This document shows positions 1 through 8,201 of a stretch of 55,302 bases of DNA, piece by piece. This DNA is from Pseudomonadales bacterium (GTDB taxonomy: Bacteria; Pseudomonadota; Gammaproteobacteria; Pseudomonadales; Azotimanducaceae): the NCBI GenBank assembly GCA_030749725.1, contig JASMJM010000067.1:1-55302 (forward strand), read 5' to 3'. The notes under the pieces are model-generated. The model was given only the letters and a program-made list of their open reading frames with translations. It did no database searches and had not been told where the DNA came from. Positions within the stretch are counted from its first letter, which is position 1. Each line of letters begins with the position of its first letter. A program made the translations under genes and the position numbers.

Positions 1-349
1 CATACGAGAAGGTTTTAACACTGACAACCAGGCGGCTTTTCAGATCCTTATTTCACGTATACGAGAAGGTTTTAATACTGACAACCAGGCGGCTTTTCAG
101 ATCCTTATTTCACGTATACGAGAAGGTTTTAACACTGACAACCAGGCTGCTTTTCAGATCCCTATTTCACGTATACGAGAAGGTTTTAACACTGACAACC
201 AGGCGGCTTTTCAGATCCCTATTTCACGTATAACGAGAAGGTTTTGACATGGGTAACGGGGCTGCTTCTCAGATCCTTGTTTTGCGTATAACGAGAAGGT
301 GTTGACATTGACTACCAGGCGGCTTTCCAGGTTCTTTTTGCATGCATAC
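1..349 (+). repeat. 57/58-bp tandem repeat, six copies, reiterating the permease start region
   Basis: Copies begin (at ACGAG) at 4, 61, 118, 175, 233 and 291, giving periods of 57, 57, 57, 58 and 58 bp. Copies 1-4 are nearly identical, copy 5 is diverged, and copy 6 runs into the ABC permease gene. Read in its own frame, each unit encodes a version of EKVLTLTTRRLFRSLFHVY, which matches the N-terminal residues of the permease. Each unit also carries an AGAAGG Shine-Dalgarno-like site. Copies 4 and 5 end in GTATAA, so their frames close with TAA; copies 1-3 lack one A and read through. There are no variable spacers, so this is not a CRISPR array. The window starts inside the array, so the true copy number is unknown. 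Confidence 0.93.
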
Positions 350-1093
350 CTGCTCATGTTTTTCGGATATCTTTTCCTGCCTCTGCTGCTTATGGTGACA
401 GCAGCATTCAACACATCGAGCATCCCCTCCGTCTTACCTTGGCGTCAGTTCACCCTCAATTGGTTCGCCGTGCTGTTTCAGGATGCCTTAATGTGGAAAT
501 CCATACTCAATAGTCTCGTTATAGCATTGGGGGTCGTTGTTCTCGCCGTACCTATGGGGCTTTCTGCCGCGCTTCTTCTCACTCGCCTGCAATCCAAGAG
601 TCAGCCTTTTCTGTATGCCCTGCTGGTGTCACCCATCCTGACCCCTGGCGTGATCCTTGGCATATCGACTCTGATTTTCTGGAATCAGATGGGTATCGAA
701 GGTGGACTGCTTCTCACCGTTATCGGGCAGACCACCTTTATCGCATCGTTCAGCATGTTGATCTTCATGGCTCAGTTGCAGCGGCTGGATCCTGCCCTGG
801 AAGAGGCGGCGCTCGACCTCGGGGCGAGTCATCTGCAGACCTACATCAAGGTGGTGTTTCCATACCTGAAGGCGACCTTCGTTACTGCCGCTTTCATCAG
901 TTTTCTACAATCATTCGAGAACTACAACACGACCCTTTTTGTCATCGGTGCCGACACCACGATGACCGTGAAGATCGCCAGCATGATCAGGCTTGGCCTG
1001 ACGCCGGAAGTGAACGCGCTGTCGGTCATATTCGTGGCACTGACGGTGTTGGTCGCAGTGCTCTATACACTCCTGCGAAAAGGGGAAGTTTGA
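308..1093 (+). CDS. ABC transporter permease, PotC/spermidine-putrescine type
   Basis: Inner-membrane permease of a binding-protein-dependent ABC importer. About 261 residues, with several hydrophobic segments and the cytoplasmic EAA loop (EEAALDLGAS, near residue 165) that docks the ATPase. The family takes up polyamines or similar small cations; some members import 2-aminoethylphosphonate, but the substrate cannot be read here. The start is uncertain. TTG at 308 lies 8 nt after AGAAGG and is preferred; GTG at 299 overlaps that site and ATG at 356 would shorten the first membrane segment. The frame is closed by TAA at 254. The first codons belong to the last copy of the upstream tandem repeat. 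The partner permease, ATPase and binding protein would lie left of the window. Confidence 0.85.
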   Translation: MTTRRLSRFFLHAYLLMFFGYLFLPLLLMVTAAFNTSSIPSVLPWRQFTLNWFAVLFQDALMWKSILNSLVIALGVVVLAVPMGLSAALLLTRLQSKSQPFLYALLVSPILTPGVILGISTLIFWNQMGIEGGLLLTVIGQTTFIASFSMLIFMAQLQRLDPALEEAALDLGASHLQTYIKVVFPYLKATFVTAAFISFLQSFENYNTTLFVIGADTTMTVKIASMIRLGLTPEVNALSVIFVALTVLVAVLYTLLRKGEV

Positions 1094-1351
1094 GGCCATC
1101 GCAGAATCACAAGAATTCCGCCCCCGGCTTCGCGATCAGAGCTCTTTAAGTTATTGAATTACATGAATATAAAGCCCAGGCTGTATGTCTCGCAAAGGTA
1201 CAGTGGAAGTGCTACACTTTTCGTCTGTTTTCTCAAAAAGCAATAATTATGCCGCCTTCCGACAGGAGGAGGGTAAGAATTGCCGACTGTGTACCATGGG
1301 ACACGAACGCGTGAATAGAGTTATTGAACGGACGGAGGCCTGGTTCTTGAA

Positions 1352-2248
1352 ATGAAAAAAACTGCAAGACTTAGGGAATTGATTGGAAGTTCAGAACTTG
1401 AGTTCTTGATGGAATCGCACAACGGATTGTCGGCACGGATTGTCGAAGAAACCGGGTTCAAAGGCATTTGGGCAAGCGGCCTCGCAATGAGCGCATCCCT
1501 TGGCGTTAGAGACAGTAACGAGGCCAGTTGGACTCAGGTCTTGGAAATTGCCGAATATATGGCGGATACTACCACCATCCCGATATTGTTAGACGGTGAC
1601 ACAGGATATGGAAATTTCAACAATTTCAGGCGTCTCGTAAAGAAACTGGAACAGAGAGATGTTGCCGGTGTCTGCATCGAAGATAAACTGTTCCCCAAAT
1701 CCAACAGCTTTATAGGGGAGCAACAACCACTTGCAGATGTTGATGAGTTCTGTGGCAAGATAAAAGCCGGCAAGGATACACAGCGAGATGATGACTTTTG
1801 CATCGTTGCCAGAGTAGAGGCGTTTATCGCCGGATGGGGATTGGAAGAAGCCTTGCATAGGGCCAACGCCTACCGTGAAGCCGGTGCTGACGCTGTACTT
1901 ATGCACAGCAAATTGTCTGAACCTGACGAGATCATCAGTTTCATGAAAGAGTGGGATGATCGAGGTCCCATCGTCATCGTGCCTACTAAATACTATGACA
2001 CGCCAACTTGGATGTTTAAGGAATTTCACATCAGCCTGGTGATCTGGGCAAATCACCTGATAAGAGCGTCGATCAAAGCGATGCAAATAACGGCTGAAGA
2101 GATATACAATTCCCAAACCATCGCTGCTGTGGAACAGGAAATTGCTCCTCTGGACGATATCTTTCGGCTGCAAAACGTGGCTGAACTGCAACAAGCAGAA
2201 AGAAGCTATCTTCCCGGTACCAACAAGAGTAATCACGACCAGCTGTAA
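1352..2248 (+). CDS. aepX: Phosphoenolpyruvate phosphomutase (PEP mutase)
   Basis: Isomerises phosphoenolpyruvate to phosphonopyruvate, the C-P bond-forming entry step of nearly all phosphonate biosynthesis. The 298-residue protein belongs to the isocitrate lyase/PEP mutase superfamily. It has the metal-site motif DGDTGYGN (about residues 81-88) and the PEP mutase signature EDK-x5-NS, seen as [10 protein letters not shown] near residue 110, which separates it from isocitrate and methylisocitrate lyases. ATG 1352 follows GGAGG by about 13 nt, a long spacing. The decarboxylase that pulls this unfavourable reaction forward is the next gene on the same strand, 225 bp away. The 258-bp leader upstream holds no other gene that I can see. 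Confidence 0.95.
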   Translation: MKKTARLRELIGSSELEFLMESHNGLSARIVEETGFKGIWASGLAMSASLGVRDSNEASWTQVLEIAEYMADTTTIPILLDGDTGYGNFNNFRRLVKKLEQRDVAGVCIEDKLFPKSNSFIGEQQPLADVDEFCGKIKAGKDTQRDDDFCIVARVEAFIAGWGLEEALHRANAYREAGADAVLMHSKLSEPDEIISFMKEWDDRGPIVIVPTKYYDTPTWMFKEFHISLVIWANHLIRASIKAMQITAEEIYNSQTIAAVEQEIAPLDDIFRLQNVAELQQAERSYLPGTNKSNHDQL

Positions 2249-2473
2249 CGATCGACGCGAGTGTGCGCACTTGACGGCACCGATACGATCAATGGGCGGG
2301 ATTAAGATCCGATAGAGATCCCTCTGTAACAATATCCCCTGATTTGGTTGGAGTAGTATCTGAACAGAGAACTGAGCTATTTCAGAAAGACTGGTCTTTT
2401 CTTTGTGATCTATCAACAAACCAGTCTTGACAGTTTGACATAATACACATTCACCAAATCACGACCAACAGAA

Positions 2474-3634
2474 ATGATCAATGCAAGTGCCTTCTTGAAA
2501 CCTTGCCTGGAAAGGGGCTTCGATTTTTTCACCGGAACCCCCTGCTCCTACTTGAAACCATTTATCAACTACGTCATAGATGGAGATGAATTCAAATTCA
2601 TCGATGCCACCAACGAAGGAGATGCTGTGGCGATGGCCGCGGGAGTCACGCTCGCCGGCGGTCGCAGTATCGTCATGTTTCAGAATTCCGGGCTTGGCAA
2701 CGCAGTGAATCCGTTAACATCTCTCATTTCAATATTCCAGATACCACTCATGCTCATAATAACTCACCGGGGTAACCCTGAGGGTGAGAAGGATGAGCCA
2801 CAGCATGATCTCATGGGTAGGATTACCACGCAGATGTTGGATGTAATGAAAATCAGTTGGGCGCCGTTCCCGAATCGGTCCGAATTGGTAGCAGAGGCGT
2901 TGATGGCAGCGGACGATTGTTTGACCCAAGAGCAGAAGCCCTTTGCCTTTTTGATGCAGAAAGGCGATGTTGAGAGTTATGAGCTGGATCATACCCATAC
3001 GGCTGATCACACTGCCACCGCCACAATAGACAAGAAGCCGTTTGCACTGGCATACGGACAACGAGCCAGCCGAGCGGCAGTGTTGGCAGTGATCCAGTCC
3101 GTTGCAGGTGACGGTTGTGCGGTGATAGCGACGACAGGTTTTACCGGACGCGAACTATATGCTAACGATGATCGTGACAACCAGCTTTATATGGTTGGCT
3201 CCATGGGTTGCGCGTTACCCCTGGGATTTGGGGTTGCCGTGACGAAACCCAACGTCAAGGTATACGTAGTGGACGGGGACGGTGCTCTCTTAATGAGAAC
3301 GGGCGCCATGGCAACCGTAGGCAGCCGTTGTCCGGACAACTTGATTCATATCCTGCTGGATAATGAAGTTCATGATTCCACCGGAGGACAAAGTACCGTT
3401 TCGGTCAGCGTTGATTTCACCGATGTTGCTGCGGGGTTTGGCTACAAGTGGATCTTTGCCACAGACAGTTTGGCGCAATTTACTCAGTTGATGGCCAGAA
3501 CCGGTTCGATGCAAGGGCCTGTGTTCATCCATTTCAAAACAAGAAAGGGTGCCCCCAGCGGATTGGTAAGGCCGTCGATCACGCCCGTCGAAGTCAAACA
3601 CAGATTCATTAACTATTTAAGAAAGATCGCTTGA
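2474..3634 (+). CDS. aepY: Phosphonopyruvate decarboxylase
   Basis: Thiamine-diphosphate enzyme that decarboxylates phosphonopyruvate to phosphonoacetaldehyde, making the PEP mutase step effectively irreversible. 386 residues, the usual family length. The N-terminal pyrimidine-binding half contains FFTGTPCSYLKP and ATNEGDAVAMAAG. The C-terminal half contains the ThDP/metal motif starting GDGALLMRTGAM (near residue 269) and ending DNEVHDSTGGQ, as in phosphonopyruvate decarboxylases and related sulfopyruvate decarboxylases. The neighbouring PEP mutase and AEP transaminase settle the choice between these. The Shine-Dalgarno at ATG 2474 is weak. The 225 bp before it shows no gene or clear hairpin. 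Confidence 0.94.
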   Translation: MINASAFLKPCLERGFDFFTGTPCSYLKPFINYVIDGDEFKFIDATNEGDAVAMAAGVTLAGGRSIVMFQNSGLGNAVNPLTSLISIFQIPLMLIITHRGNPEGEKDEPQHDLMGRITTQMLDVMKISWAPFPNRSELVAEALMAADDCLTQEQKPFAFLMQKGDVESYELDHTHTADHTATATIDKKPFALAYGQRASRAAVLAVIQSVAGDGCAVIATTGFTGRELYANDDRDNQLYMVGSMGCALPLGFGVAVTKPNVKVYVVDGDGALLMRTGAMATVGSRCPDNLIHILLDNEVHDSTGGQSTVSVSVDFTDVAAGFGYKWIFATDSLAQFTQLMARTGSMQGPVFIHFKTRKGAPSGLVRPSITPVEVKHRFINYLRKIA

Positions 3635-3653
3635 TCAGGTTGAAGGCATAATC

Positions 3654-5504
3654 ATGTCCGTGCACGTGGCAGTGATTCTTGCGGCAGGCGTTGGATCTCG
3701 TTTGCAGGATGTAGTGAATGACCGACCCAAGGGTTTCCTTGAGATCCATGGGAAACCGATCATTGAGGCGTCGATCGCAAAACTGATCAGAGCGGGTATA
3801 TCTCAAATCATTATTGTGACCGGTTACGAGCATGAGTTCTATGAAGAGCTAGCCGTCAAATACCCATTCGTATTCACCGTAAAGAACGAAGCCTATGCGG
3901 CGACCGGCAGCATGGCTTCGCTGAAAACAGCGAGTTCTTTGATATCCGACGATTTCTTGTTGCTGGAATCGGATTTGGTTTATGAATTTCAGGCGCTGTC
4001 GACGCTGCAGAATTCAGCTCAAAGAAATGTCATATTGCTATCGGGCCCCACCCAGGCGGGCGATGAAGTTTATGTAGGTATCAAACATGAACGTATCGTT
4101 AACATGTCCAAGGATATACGCGAAATAGAGGTCCTGGGTGGTGAACTGGTAGGCATCTCCAAGATCTCTGTGGACTTGTACTTGAAGATGATTGCACAAT
4201 GTGAACAAGCCGACGCAACACAGTACCATTATGAAGATTGCCTTACAGATGTCACTGACCGTTCTGATATTGGATTTCGTACCATTGAGAATCTGATATG
4301 GGGAGAAATTGACGACAAGAGCCACCTGGAAAGGGTCGTTGAAACTGTTTACCCGTCATTACTTGAGAAGGAAACATCGGCGATGATTGAAAAGAGCCCG
4401 CAGCGGAAGATTCTGCTAAATCCAGGTCCCGCGACTACTACGGAGGGCGTCAAGGCAGCTCTGGTCGTCGAAGATATCTGTCCGCGTGAAGGTGAATTTG
4501 GCGCACTGGTGGAGGGGATAAGGCAAGATCTGGTGAGAGTCGTTCACGGGGAAGGTGAATATGAATGTGTATTGTTTGCCAGTTCCGGAACCGGAGCAGT
4601 AGAAGCTTGTTTGAGTTCGGTAGTACCTGAGGATAAGAGTGTCCTGATCATCAATAACGGCGCCTATGGCGTACGCATGCAGCAAATCTGCAGTTATTTT
4701 TCCATATCTTCAATTGAATATAAAGTTGACTGGGGGGAGCCCATCGATTTCACCGTATTGGATGCGATGCTCGCAGATCACCGGGAAGATCTATCCCACA
4801 TTGCTTTTGTGCACCATGAAACAACTGTTGGTTTACTGAATTCAATCGACAAAGTCAGTGAACTGGCGAGTCGCTACAACCTTGAGATTATCGTCGATGC
4901 CATGTCCTCTTTTGCAGGCATACCTATCGATGTCAAGAGACAGAACGTACATTACCTGGTTTCATCCAGCAACAAGTGCATTCAGGGGATGCCCGGGATT
5001 GGGATTGTGATCTGTAAGCGTGATTCGCTGCACCGCAGTCGGGAGATCCGCCAGCGGAATTTCTACTTCAATCTGTACGAGAACTACCGCTTCTTTAACG
5101 AGCGTAAGGAGATGCAGTTTACACCACCGGTACAGCTGCTCTATGCGCTCCGACAGGCGATCAATGAGTATTTTCTGGAAACCGAGAAGGGGAGAGCTGA
5201 TCGGTACAGTGACAACTATGCAGTATTGATCAAAGGCCTCTCAAAGCTGGGATTTGAGTTTCTGCTCGATAAACAACACCATGCAAAGATCTTGACCGCA
5301 ATCGTTGAACCGGATGACGATAATTACAGCTTCACGGCGATGCATGACTATCTATACGCGAGGGGCTTTACCATCTATCCGGGAAAGGGGGGGCAACGCG
5401 ATACTTTTCGGTTGGCCAACATGGGTGCCATCGATAGCAATGACATCGATCAGTTTCTCCATTGCCTTGAACAATACATGCAGGAAAGCGAGATTACACT
5501 TTGA
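3654..5504 (+). CDS. pntC: Fused CTP:2-aminoethylphosphonate cytidylyltransferase / AEP transaminase
   Basis: Bifunctional, 616 residues. Residues 1 to about 240 form a nucleotidyltransferase domain: the glycine-rich loop LAAGVGSRL (9-17) and RPKGFLEI with a conserved Lys near 26, as in sugar-phosphate and phosphocholine cytidylyltransferases. From about 250 on it is a fold-type I aminotransferase of the PhnW kind, starting KILLNPGPATTT, with the PLP lysine K441 in SSNKCIQGMPG. The transaminase half would make AEP from phosphonoacetaldehyde using an amino donor (alanine in known PhnW). The N-terminal half would activate AEP to CMP-AEP. Such PntC-AEPT fusions are known and mark phosphonolipid or phosphonoglycan synthesis. 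The gene follows aepY by 19 nt, with AAGG before ATG. Confidence 0.92.
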   Translation: MSVHVAVILAAGVGSRLQDVVNDRPKGFLEIHGKPIIEASIAKLIRAGISQIIIVTGYEHEFYEELAVKYPFVFTVKNEAYAATGSMASLKTASSLISDDFLLLESDLVYEFQALSTLQNSAQRNVILLSGPTQAGDEVYVGIKHERIVNMSKDIREIEVLGGELVGISKISVDLYLKMIAQCEQADATQYHYEDCLTDVTDRSDIGFRTIENLIWGEIDDKSHLERVVETVYPSLLEKETSAMIEKSPQRKILLNPGPATTTEGVKAALVVEDICPREGEFGALVEGIRQDLVRVVHGEGEYECVLFASSGTGAVEACLSSVVPEDKSVLIINNGAYGVRMQQICSYFSISSIEYKVDWGEPIDFTVLDAMLADHREDLSHIAFVHHETTVGLLNSIDKVSELASRYNLEIIVDAMSSFAGIPIDVKRQNVHYLVSSSNKCIQGMPGIGIVICKRDSLHRSREIRQRNFYFNLYENYRFFNERKEMQFTPPVQLLYALRQAINEYFLETEKGRADRYSDNYAVLIKGLSKLGFEFLLDKQHHAKILTAIVEPDDDNYSFTAMHDYLYARGFTIYPGKGGQRDTFRLANMGAIDSNDIDQFLHCLEQYMQESEITL

Positions 5505-5529
5505 TCCAAATGAGTTTACACATTCACCT

Positions 5530-6228
5530 ATGACAGATCAGATTGAATTTACCTGGGCTGAGAGCGCTTATCCAAAGTTAGCCAAATCTTCAAGCGATGG
5601 CTTCTATTGCTATTACTTCCAGCGTCGCCTGTCGTGTTATGTGAGCTATGCAAGTGCGAAACTTGGAATCTCCCCAGATCAGTCAACTTGGATCGATCTC
5701 ACGTTTGCGCTGACGGCGGCAGTGTGTCTCATGATGGGTTACCCGATAACCGCGGTAGTCCTGATTCAGCTGTTTGGAATCTGGTCGTGTGTCGATGGTG
5801 AAGTAGCCAGGTTGACGGGAAAGACCAGCAAGGTGGGCGATTACTTTGATACCATGGTGGATCGTTTGGCGGAAATCATCTTCGTTGCCGGTCTTCTGCT
5901 GCTGCTGCTGGCCAAAGGTTCTGAAGAGACCATATCACTTTACTTCTTCACCTATATCGGGGCGGTGTTCTTAATTACTGTCTCGTCGGAAAAATACCGT
6001 TCCGCCTCACAGAAGAATTACCCCAAGAAAGAGATAGAAACTGTGTTCAGCTGGATCTGTGCCGGTAGTGACATTAGGTTTCTATATCTCTCACTGGCGA
6101 TAATCGCCATGGTACTTTCAGATCAAGTAAGATTTGTGCTCGTCACTCTTGCCATTTTGTCAGTGGCTCTTTACCTGAATTTTCTTTTCCGCATGTGGAA
6201 GATCTATCGACTCAATCTACTTGCTTGA
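5530..6228 (+). CDS. CDP-alcohol phosphotransferase, putative AEP phosphonolipid synthase
   Basis: Integral membrane enzyme of 232 residues that should transfer the aminoethylphosphonyl group from CMP-AEP to a lipid alcohol such as diacylglycerol; the function is inferred from the neighbours. The family motif DG-x2-AR-x8-G-x3-D-x3-D is intact: D89, G90, A93, R94, G103, D107, D111. The Asp normally three residues before D89 is Ser86 (codon TCG), so the first of the four conserved metal-site aspartates is missing. Several hydrophobic segments follow, including one near residues 115-130. ATG 5530 gives the best start; the frame is open further upstream but only inside the preceding gene. The start lies 25 nt after the pntC stop, consistent with one operon. 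Confidence 0.85.
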   Translation: MTDQIEFTWAESAYPKLAKSSSDGFYCYYFQRRLSCYVSYASAKLGISPDQSTWIDLTFALTAAVCLMMGYPITAVVLIQLFGIWSCVDGEVARLTGKTSKVGDYFDTMVDRLAEIIFVAGLLLLLLAKGSEETISLYFFTYIGAVFLITVSSEKYRSASQKNYPKKEIETVFSWICAGSDIRFLYLSLAIIAMVLSDQVRFVLVTLAILSVALYLNFLFRMWKIYRLNLLA

Positions 6229-6291
6229 ACAGCCGGCTGCATACAATGACAGATCATCCTAAAGCGATAAGTCTTCAGCACCGACAGCACG

Positions 6292-7008
6292 TCAATCAAT
6301 CTCTGCTTTGATCCCGACCTGAATCCGTATCTTGTTGCCAGGAGAGGGTATATCGGTCACGAACAACTGTCTGGACTCTGCACCGAATATGTAGAGCCAG
6401 TCGTTCTTGTGCTCCAATCCGAAGCCCTCTGCGAACGACAGATCAAGCAGGTGTTTGATGATCATCTTGCTGACGTTGCGATGTGTGACGACTAGAGAGT
6501 GACCGCTATCGGCTATCTCGTTGACGATCTGATCCACGTCGCTCTTGATTCGCTCATAAACCATTTTGAGGTTCTCGCCACCCCCTGGCAGAGCAATATT
6601 GACTTCATCCCTGAGAAAATCGGTATAGATCTGCTTGGAGTAGGCATCTGCGAAATAGACTTTGTGCTCCCCTTCGAATACACCAAGTTTAGCTTCATTG
6701 AGCGCCTGAAAGGACTGCAGCGTAATCTGCTTTTCTTCGCTGATGGGACGAGCCGTTTCGATTGCACGTTGTAGTTGGCTGGTATAGATATGCACTATTG
6801 GCACATCCAGCAGCATATAGAACAGGTCCTTTCTTTGTTGATAACCCAACGGACTGAGCGGCCTGTCCTGCTGGCCTTGAATCAGATTTCCGGCATTCCA
6901 ATCGGTCTCGCCATGACGAGCCATTAACAGACATGATTCGTTGAGCCTTAGCAGAAAGGCTTGCAGATTGTCGAAGTCACCGGATAGCATTATCTGTTCA
7001 GATCTCAC
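6292..7008 (-). CDS. Histidine phosphatase family protein (phosphoglycerate mutase-like)
   Basis: 238 residues of the histidine phosphatase superfamily. The phosphohistidine motif is RHGETDWN, with nucleophile His32, and the second active-site histidine is in VVTHRNVSKM. It could be a phosphoglycerate mutase or a small-metabolite phosphatase; the sequence does not tell which. About 25 extra residues precede the usual start of the fold, so translation could begin at a later codon, for example the Met in LLMARHG. It converges on the phosphonate operon, with 63 bp between the stops, so it is not co-transcribed with it. A link to phosphonate metabolism is only a guess. Confidence 0.8.
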   Translation of the reverse strand: MRSEQIMLSGDFDNLQAFLLRLNESCLLMARHGETDWNAGNLIQGQQDRPLSPLGYQQRKDLFYMLLDVPIVHIYTSQLQRAIETARPISEEKQITLQSFQALNEAKLGVFEGEHKVYFADAYSKQIYTDFLRDEVNIALPGGGENLKMVYERIKSDVDQIVNEIADSGHSLVVTHRNVSKMIIKHLLDLSFAEGFGLEHKNDWLYIFGAESRQLFVTDIPSPGNKIRIQVGIKAEID

Positions 7009-7036
7009 CTAATCCCCACGGCTACAACTATAAAAA

Positions 7037-7048
7037 CGACGGACGTCG
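7037..7048 (-). terminator. Weak hairpin with T-run after the lipoprotein gene
   Basis: Read on the minus strand, CGAC-GTCC-GTCG is followed by TTTTTATAG, just past the lipoprotein stop and before the histidine phosphatase start. The stem is only 4 bp, so this is a weak candidate for the end of the type I secretion/his operon. Confidence 0.3.
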
Positions 7049-7074
7049 GTGGTTCAGACCGTTTCGTGATGGGA

Positions 7075-8178
7075 CTATTCCGTGTTCGCACTAAGTCGCC
7101 CTGTGAGCGTTTTCGGAGCATCCAGCTCTTCGGCCTCAAGAAGCCGGGCGCCCTTCAGCATTCCCGGCAGCGCGTAATTGCCCTCGTGACAAGCATACTC
7201 AAACATCTGACCATCGGACACTCGCATTGGAATGTTTACGGTAAACGGTCTTACAAATGTCGTTGGGTCAGTGAGCGTATATTCATAGTCGAGACGTGAC
7301 TCACTGATACGTGTGAATGATTCCACCAGGTGCATGTTCATTCCTGAACCCACCGCGCCAAGTTCGGTGAGTGTCTCGAGGGTCGTTGGTAATTGGAAGG
7401 TTGGTGTCTTGTCAGTGAAGTTGGTCGTCTCGATGACGAGCGTATTGCCTTCCCAACGACCGCGAGAATCACCCGACCATCGTCTTATCTCGGACGTTAA
7501 GTGCGGACGATCATCCATTGGCACAATTCGGGCATCGTGGATCATCTCCGTGACAAGCACGATGTACTTCGGCGTCTGTACGATACGCAGGTTGTTGTTA
7601 TATGCACTTGGGGTTAGGGGAGGGCCGGCGTTAAATCCAACCAGACAGCGTTCTGAAAGTCCAAGTGACTCAGGACCCGCAGGTCTGAACACGGCAGGAT
7701 TGGCGCTGTAGGAAAATAAGTCGCGCACTGGCGGAATACGCAGGCGATTCTGCTTCTCCATTTGTGCCCGCGCCTCAGGTGTAATGTCAGGTAAACGGCC
7801 ATTTGGTGGATCAATGATGAGAGAGGTCCGCAAATCCTCATGGAGTTCGGTGCCCCAGTCCCACCAGAACGTATTGTATGCACCTTCAATATCGAGAGCG
7901 GCCTCTTCGGTTCGATTGTCCACATCGACAGCCTGGAGAACAAGCTCGCGAAACGCCTTTGCTTCCTCTGGCGTCAACGTTGCCTTGTCGGCTAACTCCG
8001 GTGGTCGTTCGAGTGGAGTAAGGTTGCGAAAGTCCCAAACTCCCTCGATGTCAGGATTACCCCAGGCTGTGCGTTTCGGTTCAAAGCCCTTCGAATCCGA
8101 GCAGGCGGCGAGTGAGGTGGCAAGCGCTAGGGCAAAGGACAGGGGTGCCGCTGAGAAGTTTGTAGGGTTCCCGGCCAT
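7075..8178 (-). CDS. Uncharacterised lipoprotein, GDSRGRWEG family
   Basis: 367 residues starting with a lipoprotein signal: a hydrophobic stretch ending in the lipobox-like SLAAC (Cys near residue 26), then a polar linker. The mature part has motifs I recognise from unnamed secreted proteins of proteobacteria and acidobacteria: GVWDF, DPPNGRLP, MIHDARIVPMD, GDSRGRWEGNTLVIET. I know of no assigned function. The start is supported by AGGAG 8 nt upstream of ATG. It is the last gene of a minus-strand series, 23 nt after hisG. Envelope location (outer membrane or inner-membrane periplasmic face) is inferred from the signal only. Confidence 0.75.
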   Translation of the reverse strand: MAGNPTNFSAAPLSFALALATSLAACSDSKGFEPKRTAWGNPDIEGVWDFRNLTPLERPPELADKATLTPEEAKAFRELVLQAVDVDNRTEEAALDIEGAYNTFWWDWGTELHEDLRTSLIIDPPNGRLPDITPEARAQMEKQNRLRIPPVRDLFSYSANPAVFRPAGPESLGLSERCLVGFNAGPPLTPSAYNNNLRIVQTPKYIVLVTEMIHDARIVPMDDRPHLTSEIRRWSGDSRGRWEGNTLVIETTNFTDKTPTFQLPTTLETLTELGAVGSGMNMHLVESFTRISESRLDYEYTLTDPTTFVRPFTVNIPMRVSDGQMFEYACHEGNYALPGMLKGARLLEAEELDAPKTLTGRLSANTE

Positions 8179-8201
8179 TTCCTGGCTCCTTTTTCTCTTT
8201 A

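Noticed and set aside
1-349. Possible CRISPR array at the left edge
   Set aside because: Units are contiguous with no variable spacers, are 57-58 bp long and merge into a coding gene.
1589-2419. Long minus-strand open frame opposite the PEP mutase gene
   Set aside because: No family resemblance, low-complexity codon pattern of an antisense shadow, while the plus-strand protein has clear active-site motifs.
5305-5529. Upstream extension of the CDP-alcohol phosphotransferase gene
   Set aside because: Lies inside the pntC coding region in another frame and encodes no family sequence; ATG 5530 gives the family start.
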